This document shows positions 9,175 to 16,504 of a stretch of 64,000 nt of DNA, in pieces. The position numbers were made by a program, and so were the translations under genes. Source of the DNA: Gottfriedia acidiceleris (GTDB taxonomy: Bacteria; Bacillota; Bacilli; Bacillales; Bacillaceae_G). The stretch is taken from positions 620,001-684,000 of the forward strand of contig NZ_NESS01000001.1 of assembly GCF_002128425.1 (NCBI RefSeq). The letters run 5' to 3'. Numbering within the stretch: position 1 is the stretch's first letter; each line of letters starts with the position of its first letter. The notes beneath the pieces are model-generated. The model saw only the letters and a list, made by a program, of their open reading frames with translations, was not told the DNA's origin and made no database searches.

Positions 9175-10071
9175 TTAAACATTCGTAATTTCTAAGAAAC
9201 GATCTTCCAATGTTTTTGCATTTGCCTTAAATCCATATATGCGAATGCTATTTTCGACTAATAATTCTATTACATTCGGTACGTCTTCCCTTGTTAATTC
9301 AATATGTATTTCTCCATCGACAATTTGAACATTATGTTTAGATAGCACTTTAAGTGCAGTTTCATTATTATTCACTTCAATTGAATATGTTTGAACATCT
9401 TCAGTTGTAAGCTCTGTAACAGTCTGTACATCTATTAGCTTACCTTGTTGAATAATACCAATTCGATCACACATCATTTCCATTTCTGCTAATAAGTGAC
9501 TCGATACAATAATGGCCATTCCTTTTTTCTTCGTTAGAAGCTGCAGGTGGTCCCTCATTTCACGAATACCCGCTGGATCAAGACCATTCGTAGGTTCATC
9601 AAGAATTAAAACCTTCGGATCATGTAGTAAACATTGAGCTAAACCAAGACGCTGTCTCATACCAAGAGAATACGTTTTAACTTTTTGACGAATAGCACTA
9701 GTTAAACCTACTAATTCAACAACTTCGTCAATCTTCTCTTTTGTGACATTCTTATCCATTCGAGCATATTGCAGTAAATTATCATAACCACTTAGGAATT
9801 TATACAATTCTGGATTCTCTACAATTGCCCCTACATTCTTAATTGCATCTTCAAAGTTGGACTTAATACTATGACCATTAATGACAACGTCACCTTCAGA
9901 AATATTCATCAAACCAACCATCATCCTGATTGTAGTCGTCTTACCAGCACCATTTGGGCCTAAAAATCCAAAAACTTCGCCTTCAAAAATATCAAAGCTT
10001 AAATCAGAAACAATCTTCTTCCCTTTTATTTCCTTTGATAAGTTCTTAATTTGTACAATTGCCTTTTTCAT
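9175..10071 (-). CDS. ABC transporter ATP-binding protein, BcrA-type
   Basis: Cytoplasmic ATPase driving the permease encoded downstream. Walker A GPNGAGKTT is near residue 40, the signature YSLGMRQR near 137 and Walker B LILDEPTNGLD near 157, followed by the switch His in VSSHLL. A C-terminal extension of about 80 residues is typical of the BcrA/CcmA-like group of exporters. Length 298. The start at 10071 follows GGAGGACG. It is the first gene of a two-gene operon that ends at the terminator at 8094-8137. Confidence 0.9.
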   Translation of the reverse strand: MKKAIVQIKNLSKEIKGKKIVSDLSFDIFEGEVFGFLGPNGAGKTTTIRMMVGLMNISEGDVVINGHSIKSNFEDAIKNVGAIVENPELYKFLSGYDNLLQYARMDKNVTKEKIDEVVELVGLTSAIRQKVKTYSLGMRQRLGLAQCLLHDPKVLILDEPTNGLDPAGIREMRDHLQLLTKKKGMAIIVSSHLLAEMEMMCDRIGIIQQGKLIDVQTVTELTTEDVQTYSIEVNNNETALKVLSKHNVQIVDGEIHIELTREDVPNVIELLVENSIRIYGFKANAKTLEDRFLEITNV

Positions 10072-10636
10072 TTCGTCCTCCTTATTTCCAATATTTTCTA
10101 AATTTCTAATGACATTTTAACAAAACAAATTGGAGAACAAAACGGTCTAAAGTCTGAGTTTGTTAAAAAATGGAAGATAATATTACAAAAATATAAAAAA
10201 TATTACATTATCTGCAGTTTCGCCACCGTTTTTTGAAATATTTACTTCTTAAGAGGGTTTAGTAAATTTAGAAGAGTAATTTTAGGTAGCTTATCGTGGT
10301 ATATATCAAGGAGATCTTCACACATTTATTAACTTAAATAATCCATCTTTATTAATCTATAAACATAGATTATTCCATGAAAGTGGCAGTACTATTAGTA
10401 TTTTATCCCTATTCTCCTGAAAAAAAAAAGCAGTTTTTTCCTGCTTTAAAACTACTCTAATAATAACAATATTTTTATGTTTACTTTAATATTTTAAAAT
10501 CATTCTTGGGACGTTTTATTTGTACTTGCAACTTTTTTAAGATTTTCTAAACCCCATTGCGCTTACCGGATGTACAATTGTACTTTTCTATGCAATATTT
10601 AGTTTTATTTGATTTAGAACGGAAAATGAATCGTTA
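10072..10636. other. Intergenic gap of 565 bases with a possible gene remnant
   Basis: The right part holds a minus-strand frame at 10500-10600 reading ILHRKVQLYIR, stop, AQWGLENLKKVASTNKTSQE, stop. It looks like the decayed C-terminus of some protein but is too short to name. A terminator lies at 10421-10449. The rest is AT-rich and presumably includes the promoter of the ABC operon that begins at 10071. I see nothing else. Confidence 0.4.
10421..10449 (-). terminator. Minus-strand terminator downstream of the 10.6 kb secreted-protein gene
   Basis: An AAAGCAG/CTGCTTT stem is followed on the minus strand by ten T residues. It lies about 190 bases after the stop at 10637, beyond the possible gene remnant. 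Confidence 0.7.
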
Positions 10637-11230
10637 TTATTTAGCTACTCTTGAAATATGTGTGATTGTTTTTGATAATTTAGTTCTTGCGGAATCTGAG
10701 TATTCATAAGATACAGCTTTACCGTAATAATAAACGGAATCCTTTGTTTGATATACTTTTGTTGTATAATATTTTACTTGTGAACCTTTGTATAAAGCGT
10801 TTAGTGTAGCAGTAGCAGCTGCTTTAGACCAAGGTTTTTTCAAAAACTTTTCTGGTATGTACGCTGATGCAAAAGAATATGTCCAATCACTTAATGATCT
10901 GATAACTTTACTAGAACCATTAAACTTATCTATTAATTTATAATCAATAGAAGTTCCTTCGCCAACTGCTACACGAGATTGTTTTTGGGATGACATTGGT
11001 ATACCTTCTTCAACAATTGTTTTTGATTTAAACTCACCACCTTGATTATACTCAACAACCTCAGTAAAACTAGATACAATTTCTTGTTCTTGTGTCTCGT
11101 CTACAACTTCAAATTCATTAATTACACTCTCAGGATTTTCTCCATTAGTAATATCCTCTGCATTTGTTTTAAAAGGTGCTAAACCCAATAGTAAAAATGT
11201 AGTTGACATTGCGATTAACTTTTTTTTCAT
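10637..11230 (-). CDS. Secreted protein of unknown function
   Basis: A 197-residue exported protein. The signal peptide begins MKKKLIAMS and ends near FKTNA. The start is 11230 because AAAGGAGA lies just before it; the in-frame ATG at 11248 is inside that ribosome-binding region. The N-terminal third is acidic (VINEFEVVDETQEQEIV) and looks like a propeptide. The C-terminal part is rich in Tyr, Lys and Ser (VKYYTTKVYQTKDSVYYYGK). No cysteines are seen in the mature part. A small membrane protein is encoded divergently 89 bases away and might be its partner, such as an immunity factor, but this is only an inference. I do not recognise the family. Confidence 0.7.
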   Translation of the reverse strand: MKKKLIAMSTTFLLLGLAPFKTNAEDITNGENPESVINEFEVVDETQEQEIVSSFTEVVEYNQGGEFKSKTIVEEGIPMSSQKQSRVAVGEGTSIDYKLIDKFNGSSKVIRSLSDWTYSFASAYIPEKFLKKPWSKAAATATLNALYKGSQVKYYTTKVYQTKDSVYYYGKAVSYEYSDSARTKLSKTITHISRVAK

Positions 11231-11318
11231 AATTTTTTCTCCTTTCAAAATAAAAAGTTTAAAGTATAATTAAGTAAATTAATACCCGGTTAAAAAATAG
11301 TAAAAGGTGGTATGTATT

Positions 11319-11549
11319 TTGAAAAAGCCTATATTAATAGTTGTAACGTCAATTCTAATAGTTTTATTGTTTTTAATCATAAACATATTTGATGTACTCA
11401 ACGATCCTTCTCTTATCAGACAAATAGGTTTTGTATTTTTTACAATGCTATGGATATATGGGTTATATCAAAATAGAAAGTCATTTTTAAAGATAGGTGC
11501 GATGATTTTCTGTTACTTTTTATTAATGTTTTGGGGCAATGTACTCTGA
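11319..11549 (+). CDS. Small membrane protein, TTG start
   Basis: A 76-residue hydrophobic protein with three predicted helices (about 4-24, 33-48 and 56-74) and short basic loops (YQNRKSFLK). AAAGGTGG at 11303-11310 sits eight bases before TTG at 11319, which decides the start; an upstream in-frame GTG at 11307 lies inside that site. It diverges from the secreted-protein gene at 11230 across a short promoter region. It has no recognised family. A role as immunity or anchor protein for its neighbour is a guess. Confidence 0.6.
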   Translation: MKKPILIVVTSILIVLLFLIINIFDVLNDPSLIRQIGFVFFTMLWIYGLYQNRKSFLKIGAMIFCYFLLMFWGNVL

Positions 11550-11870
11550 TAAATTAACACGATAGTATCAACAATCACGTTATAGAGCGCTCTATAAATA
11601 TTCTAATATAGTTCCAATAAATTCTTTACATAAATAGTGGAAATTCAGTGAAATATTGGTGTATTTTCTGTTAACTTATTTGAGTTTTTCCATTTTTAAT
11701 TACCTTTTTCAACTTACTTTTTTTCCATTAATTGTTACTAAATTATGAAAAATGTTGTAAGTTTCACCTTTTTTGTAACTTGTTCAGAATAAATTCATAG
11801 TCACTCATGTCTCAATGTATGAAGCAAAATGACAGCAAGAAATAAGCCTATAGATTTCAAAAAAATGATA
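11550..11870. other. AT-rich gap with no gene seen
   Basis: I found no open frame with a ribosome binding site in these 320 bases. A palindrome around AGAGCGCTCT lies near 11585, just after the small membrane protein gene; it is too short to call. Confidence 0.5.
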
Positions 11871-11910
11871 AAAATAGCCTTATCCCTTAAATGTGGGATA
11901 AGGCTATTTT
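11871..11910 (-). terminator. Strong bidirectional terminator
   Basis: A perfect 16-base stem (AAAATAGCCTTATCCC with its complement) and an 8-base loop start 18 bases after the DUF2187 stop. Both strands carry T-rich arms. Confidence 0.9.
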
Positions 11911-11927
11911 CTAGGAAATCAACATTG

Positions 11928-12188
11928 TTAGCTTTTTGAAATAGAAACTAAAATTTTATACTTTTTGTGGTTGATTACAGTATGATCATGTTCGTAATAA
12001 TTGCGGTGGGTACGGTCACTTCTCATATCTACAATTACAGAATTTGAAAGAACTTTTGTTACAATTCCTTTTACTAAATTCGGTTTGATCTCTTTTACAT
12101 TTTCCTCTTTTGGCATAAATTCGATTTCGTCACCTGGTCTTACATAATATTTATTCATTGTTATGATTGTTTTATTATTTTTGCACAT
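11928..12188 (-). CDS. DUF2187 (YkvS-like) family protein
   Basis: An 86-residue cytoplasmic protein. The core PGDEIEF...GIVTKVLSNSVIVDM...VINHKKYKIL matches the small YkvS/DUF2187 family of Bacillus, probably a compact beta barrel of unknown role. A family member usually has about 60 residues; here about ten extra precede MNKYY. The ATG at 12188 is preceded by AAAGGTGAT at good spacing, so I kept it; the ATG at 12158 is the alternative. Monocistronic with its own terminator. Confidence 0.8.
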   Translation of the reverse strand: MCKNNKTIITMNKYYVRPGDEIEFMPKEENVKEIKPNLVKGIVTKVLSNSVIVDMRSDRTHRNYYEHDHTVINHKKYKILVSISKS

Positions 12189-12402
12189 ATGTTTATCACC
12201 TTTTTATTTACTTTTATTCAATTTTACAAAAATATCTGAATATTCAAAAGTGAACTGGATACTAGATTTCATCGTGACGGTGTACCTAAAAATCGGTGTA
12301 TAAAACAGTTCTAGATAACTAATGCTATTTTCTTTATGTCGGGATGCTTTATTAGTTAGATAGGACTTATTTAGAAGAATTGTAGGGAATTAAGATAAAA
12401 CA

Positions 12403-12427
12403 AAACCCACCTTATATTGGTGGGTTC
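12403..12427 (-). terminator. Terminator after the 12.5 kb gene
   Basis: An AACCCACC/GGTGGGTT stem with a 7-base loop is followed on the minus strand by TTTGTTTT. It lies about 70 bases beyond the stop at 12494. Confidence 0.8.
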
Positions 12428-12493
12428 GATCATATTATTTAACAAACGTTCATAGTTAGTTGTACATTCATATAAAATTAATATGAAATGAAA

Positions 12494-12841
12494 TTAATTT
12501 GCGCGGTTCAATTCTTCACGAAGTCCGTTGCTAGCTAATTTATCCATATTCAAAAGCAACGTTTTAACTTGTACAAAATCTTCAGCACTTGCTAGTTCAA
12601 AGATTGCAACTAGATTATTGTTATTGTCTTTCGAAACCTTCATTTTGTATTTACGTTTACGGAATAGTCGTTCTACCTTTGTTCCACGAGCTACAGAAAT
12701 TCTGTAGGTGTCATTATTATAGACTGTACCCGCATCAAATCCATTATAAGAAAAATTTGTATAATCATCCGTAGGTAAAGATACATCGATGTCTAATTCT
12801 TTGTTAAGAATAAAATCTTTCAGTAGGTCTAGTTTTGTCAT
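12494..12841 (-). CDS. Hypothetical protein, 115 residues
   Basis: A soluble mixed alpha/beta protein of unknown function with no signal peptide or membrane helix. A basic patch RLFRKRKYKMKVSKD lies mid-protein, and the end EDFVQVKTLLLNMDKLASNGLREEL is helical. The start is ATG 12841 because AAGGAGGAATT immediately precedes it; the longer frame to 12862 would run through that site. Single gene ending at the 12403-12427 terminator. Confidence 0.65.
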   Translation of the reverse strand: MTKLDLLKDFILNKELDIDVSLPTDDYTNFSYNGFDAGTVYNNDTYRISVARGTKVERLFRKRKYKMKVSKDNNNNLVAIFELASAEDFVQVKTLLLNMDKLASNGLREELNRAN

Positions 12842-13186
12842 TTTTAATTCCTCCTTAGCCATAATGGCTTCTCTTGTAGTCGGAAAGTCAACCTCTGAAA
12901 TATTAAAGGTCAGAGCTCACATAAATAGCTCTTCTTCCTATTCAAATTACCATTTACCTCAGAATGAACTTGAATATGTTTAATTTTATCATAATAGTCC
13001 AAAAACATATAATAGTACCTATTTTTTTATAATATCAATTCCTACAACTTCATTTACTTTCAATTAATTTGACCAGGTTATTATCAAATAAAAGGCACCT
13101 TCTTCTTAAAAAAGGCTACCTTTCTTGGAAAACTAAATTGATTTCTACTAAATATAATCACTGAAGCTCTTCAAGTTTTTATAAAA
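12842..13186. other. Intergenic gap between two leftward genes
   Basis: It holds the promoter region of the 12.8 kb gene and the 3' region of the phosphatase gene. A weak imperfect repeat (AAAGGTAGCC and AAGGTGCC, 13090-13125) may serve as the phosphatase terminator, but pairing is poor. Nothing else is seen. Confidence 0.4.
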
Positions 13187-13930
13187 TTAAATTTCATACT
13201 TGGTAGAAATTGTCTTAGAAGTTATTGAATATGTTGACAGAATTCCATCTTTATTAACCTTAATACCATGTAATAGTCCACCATATGCAGCTGCCCCATC
13301 TATACAAATCTTCGTTTTACAAGGTGAATACCATATATCGAATTTACCTTCAGTCTTGTGAAGGATTGATGTTGGAGTATGGCCAAAAATAAATGTTTTG
13401 CTTGTTTCATTTTTTCCGTAATGGAACTCATCGCGAATCCAGTAAAATTCCTTGTCTGTCGTTTCTTTCCAATCTTCAAGGTTAAGATCGACTCCGGCAT
13501 GAACGAATACATATTGTTCCCATTCGAAATACAAAGGTCTTGATTTAATAAATTGCAGTTCAGATTCAAATTGCTCTTTCATTAATTCTGCTACTTCATT
13601 AGGACCTCTTTTATTTGTAATTTCAAATTTAAAAAATGAATGAATTGTTTCTATACCACCTTGACCGTAATAATAAACTTGTTTAAACTCAGGTTGCTCA
13701 AGCCAGTCCAATAACATTTGCTCATGGTTTCCTAGTATAACAACTGCTCCATATTCTTTTTCTAATTGCATTGCTCTTAACAGTACCTCGTATGGATTCT
13801 CACCACGATCTACTAAATCCCCAAGTAGTACTAGTCTTTCATTATCTAGATTCCATTCTTTAAGTAATTTTTCTAATTCATTTATGCTGCCATGAATATC
13901 TCCAATTGCAAATACTGTATCCTTTTCCAT
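13187..13930 (-). CDS. Metallophosphoesterase, Ser/Thr protein phosphatase (PPP) type
   Basis: A 247-residue cytoplasmic PPP-family phosphatase using two metal ions. The motifs appear in order: GDIHG near residue 11, GDLVDRGE near 37, GNHEQ near 67, VHAGVD near 134 and FGHTPT near 180. The Asp, His and Asn ligands are all present. The order and size resemble lambda-phosphatase and the diadenosine tetraphosphatase/PrpA group. It is not close to B. subtilis PrpE. It may act on phosphoproteins or nucleotides; the sequence does not decide. It is monocistronic, with GAAAGGG before the ATG. Confidence 0.85.
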   Translation of the reverse strand: MEKDTVFAIGDIHGSINELEKLLKEWNLDNERLVLLGDLVDRGENPYEVLLRAMQLEKEYGAVVILGNHEQMLLDWLEQPEFKQVYYYGQGGIETIHSFFKFEITNKRGPNEVAELMKEQFESELQFIKSRPLYFEWEQYVFVHAGVDLNLEDWKETTDKEFYWIRDEFHYGKNETSKTFIFGHTPTSILHKTEGKFDIWYSPCKTKICIDGAAAYGGLLHGIKVNKDGILSTYSITSKTISTKYEI

Positions 13931-14144
13931 ACATCCAACCCTTTCTGTAAGCCTATTATTCCCACTAAATTATTTAAATAATATAAATAGTTTAACAAAT
14001 GTAAATTACTTAAGTAAGTTATCCGTCTTATTACTTTTTTTAAGTAATAAAATTTTATTTAATTTGACCAATTATAAGTTAGGATAGTTTTTTTACGATA
14101 GGGAAAAATGAAAAGGTAAAAATTTGGTAAAGGGGATTTTTGAA

Positions 14145-14279
14145 ATGAGTAATGAGAATAAAGATTTGAATAACAGTGACTTTTTTATCGCAGATTTAAC
14201 GAGTGATGCTAAGAGTAAGATTGAAAATTTGGAAGAAGAATTGGATATTACTTTGGTTGCTTATGATTGTAAGAAGTGA
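14145..14279 (+). CDS. Small acidic protein, 44 residues
   Basis: A short gene with AAAGGGG ten bases before its ATG and a perfect terminator 18 bases after its stop. It reads MSNENKDLNNSDFF, then a helical acidic stretch (IENLEEELDITLVAYD) and CKK. No signal or membrane segment. The tight fit between ribosome site, frame and terminator argues that it is expressed. No family recognised. Confidence 0.65.
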   Translation: MSNENKDLNNSDFFIADLTSDAKSKIENLEEELDITLVAYDCKK

Positions 14280-14296
14280 GTTTTAGATAATAAGGT

Positions 14297-14329
14297 AAAA
14301 ACGACTGCTATTATTAGTCAGTCGTTTTA
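14297..14329 (+). terminator. Terminator after the 44-residue gene
   Basis: An AAAACGACTG/CAGTCGTTTT stem with a T-rich tail. It may also serve the leftward genes' neighbour on the other strand. Confidence 0.85.
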
Positions 14330-14344
14330 TTTTGATAGTAGAAT

Positions 14345-14710
14345 TTATTTTATTTCTTTTACAAAATAGAAGCTTGTCCCATTATCTTGCGGAATAAAAC
14401 CTTGTTGTGCCAAACTATTTTCAACCATGTTTTGCTCTTCTATAGTAATATTGGTAACTATATCTCCACTTGTAAACCATTCTAAATAATTTTCTTCTTC
14501 AGAAATTATGTCATATCTTTTGGTTAGGTTAAAGTAAGAAATTGTTGAAGAACTTCCACTTTTATTACTGGATACCGGACTAAGAAAGAATATTAACGTA
14601 AAAACAATCACTATGAAAGTTAAAAGAAGAAATAACAGTACTCTAAATAAATTTCCCAATATACTCTTCTCTTTCTTAAAAATACTATTCAAATAACGAC
14701 TAAATCTCAA
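14345..14710 (-). CDS. Hypothetical single-pass membrane protein
   Basis: A 121-residue protein with a basic N-terminus, one long helix at about residues 22-46 and an extracellular domain of about 70 residues (FNLTKRYDIISEEENYLEWF, later FIPQDNGTSFYF). It begins with TTG and overlaps the end of the gene before it by 11 bases, implying translational coupling. No family recognised. The two-gene set may encode a small membrane complex. Confidence 0.55.
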   Translation of the reverse strand: MRFSRYLNSIFKKEKSILGNLFRVLLFLLLTFIVIVFTLIFFLSPVSSNKSGSSSTISYFNLTKRYDIISEEENYLEWFTSGDIVTNITIEEQNMVENSLAQQGFIPQDNGTSFYFVKEIK

Positions 14711-14954
14711 CGTATACTAAGTTAATCCAAAGTGAAGTAAATAGAATTAAATTCAAACTTAGACCAATATTTAATTTTTCATTCCATCTTCTATTTTTTG
14801 AAATGATTGAAATCATAAAACTTAGTAGGCTTAATAAAATACTTATACAATTTAAACTTATAAATATGTTGAAGTTGTTAAATCCGTTGAAGGTGACATT
14901 TAAAATGAAAATTATATAACTAAAAATAAGATAGTAGAAACTTTTCAAATTCAA
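14700..14954 (-). CDS. Small three-helix membrane protein
   Basis: An 84-residue hydrophobic protein with helices at about 5-25, 30-50 and 64-82, and one charged loop (SKNRRWNEK). GGAGGTGG lies just before the ATG at 14954, which is strong support. It overlaps and precedes the single-pass membrane protein gene. Function unknown. Confidence 0.6.
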   Translation of the reverse strand: MNLKSFYYLIFSYIIFILNVTFNGFNNFNIFISLNCISILLSLLSFMISIISKNRRWNEKLNIGLSLNLILFTSLWINLVYVEI

Positions 14955-15144
14955 TCCACCTCCGAGAAAAACTTTTTGTTTTTTGATTATATTAACATAT
15001 TAATTTCTGGTAAAATGTTCTAAGTTTGAAAAATGTATGAATATGAACTAATTATTAATAAAGGAGAATCCAATATAATATGGTTATAAAACAATTGTTT
15101 GTAGGAAGAGTAATCTAACAATTAGATATTGAATCAGATGAGGG

Positions 15145-15453
15145 TTGACCATATACTCCATAGTCGAAAAGGATTTAAAAGGTGAATTGGAAGCAAATCA
15201 GGAAGTTATAGTTGAACAACGTATTGGTTATGAAAGTAGTCACGAAGCTATAAGAAAGATGGAAGCCGATGATGATTTTTTAACTCCTGAAAATTCATAT
15301 GTTTTTGCAACAAGTAATTTAAAAGAAAAAGAACGATTTAGAATAATCGTTCCATTAAAAGGTAATGTAAAAATTAAGGGTAAACATGATCGATTTCCAA
15401 ATGAGGAAATTTTAAAAGATTTTAAAAATACATTAAAGAAAAACGAATTATGA
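15145..15453 (+). CDS. Hypothetical protein, possibly a 5'-damaged gene
   Basis: A 102-residue soluble, charged protein (SHEAIRKMEADDDFLTPENSYVF, then LKEKERFRIIVPLKGNVKIKGK). The only start is TTG at 15145, just after an in-frame TGA, and GATGAGG is too close to be an ideal site. Upstream, AAAGGAG and an ATG at about 15080 open a frame that stops after 12 codons. The coding look of the body together with a poor start suggests 5' damage or a short leader peptide. Function unknown. Confidence 0.45.
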   Translation: MTIYSIVEKDLKGELEANQEVIVEQRIGYESSHEAIRKMEADDDFLTPENSYVFATSNLKEKERFRIIVPLKGNVKIKGKHDRFPNEEILKDFKNTLKKNEL

Positions 15454-15470
15454 TTAATGCTCACTCTCAA

Positions 15471-16028
15471 TTATTGCAGGTTTTTTTGTTCATATAAAGA
15501 TTTTCTAAGATTTCTTTGTTTAATAAAAGATTCATCCAATGCATCTCTCATCAATTTATATGGATATGAGTTCAATTTTACTAATGGAGTCTCATTTAGC
15601 TCAAGATTCAATTGGAGTAAACTAATTGTTTCACCCTCCTCAGCCAAGTAATGAATAATATGTTCAGCTTGGTAGATCATATCATTCATTTGGGAAATAA
15701 TACTTCGATCGCTGGTAGCTGAATATTGAACATCACCTAATTGTTCCATGTAAGAATCTATTTTCTCAATATCGAATTCGTTTCCAAGAAAGTTACCCAC
15801 GATATTTTCCCTCATTAACACTTCAAAATTTGTAAAATCTTTTTTTACTAGACCATATATAATAAAACAATATCTAGTTACATTATTCATTACCAATACA
15901 CATTTTTTACGGCCAATTTTAAAGATATTAGCATGCCAGCAAAAAAGTTGATTCTCGTTTGTTAAATCTGGTTTCACTACTTTTATTTTCATTTCATCTG
16001 AAAGTTTTTTTGTTATTTGAATGTACAT
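15471..16028 (-). CDS. DUF6933 domain protein
   Basis: A 185-residue soluble protein. The N-terminal part (ITKKLSDEMKIK, LFCWHANIFKIGRKKCVLVMNN, TRYCFIIYGL) is the DUF6933 pattern, found in many Firmicutes proteins of unknown role. The C-terminal 90 residues are helical. The ATG at 16028 has GAGGACC a little upstream. Single gene; it may share its 3' end with the rightward gene that stops at 15453. Confidence 0.7.
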   Translation of the reverse strand: MYIQITKKLSDEMKIKVVKPDLTNENQLFCWHANIFKIGRKKCVLVMNNVTRYCFIIYGLVKKDFTNFEVLMRENIVGNFLGNEFDIEKIDSYMEQLGDVQYSATSDRSIISQMNDMIYQAEHIIHYLAEEGETISLLQLNLELNETPLVKLNSYPYKLMRDALDESFIKQRNLRKSLYEQKNLQ

Positions 16029-16199
16029 CTTACATGGTCCTCTTTATTTTTATTTTTAGTTATATCCTCATCGGATTAAAGTAAATCCAGTATGTAATTA
16101 TTTTACTTAAATTAATCACATCTTCAAAGTCTATAGATGTCTTTTTTTCCAACCCTGTCATTTATATGAAAAGTACTCAAAAATTTCATTCTAAAAAAA

Positions 16200-16220
16200 G
16201 AGAATTAAAAAATGATTCTC
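16200..16220 (-). terminator. Orphan leftward terminator, probably of the decayed gene at 16.2-16.4 kb
   Basis: A GAGAAT/ATTCTC stem is followed on the minus strand by seven T residues. The only leftward coding-like stretch upstream is the remnant at 16219-16432. Confidence 0.65.
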
Positions 16221-16432
16221 AAATTGTTCGCATATGATAATAGTTTGATAATTTTCCAAAATAATTCCAAATACTTAATAAATTATATTGATTCATTAAT
16301 TTAAACTTTTCTTCAATTCGCCATAAATAGTCTTTTTTAGATTAATTACTTTTGTATTCGATTTTTAGAATTTCATTACACAAGCCTATAGTCTTTCTAA
16401 TTGTCGAAAAATAAATGTGTATCGAAGCCCAT
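16219..16432 (-). pseudogene. Remnant of a short gene (frameshift plus stop)
   Basis: The minus strand starts MGFDTHLFFDN, then a shift is needed to continue KTIGLCNEILKIEYKSN, a TAA stop, then SKKDYLWRIEEKFKLMNQY, ending with NYYHMRTI and TGA. The last pieces lie in one frame and the end coincides with a terminator. This reads as a real protein of roughly 75-80 residues destroyed by a frameshift and a stop. I do not recognise its family. Confidence 0.5.
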
Positions 16433-16504
16433 GGTTATGGCTGATTTTTTATAGTAGCATTAGAGACCTCAATGTTCTCAATAATAAACAATAGGGGTGA
16501 TTTT

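Noticed and set aside
12230-12310. Rightward coding-like frame ending LDFIVTVYLKIGV
   Set aside because: Short, without ribosome site, and within what AT-rich DNA gives by chance.
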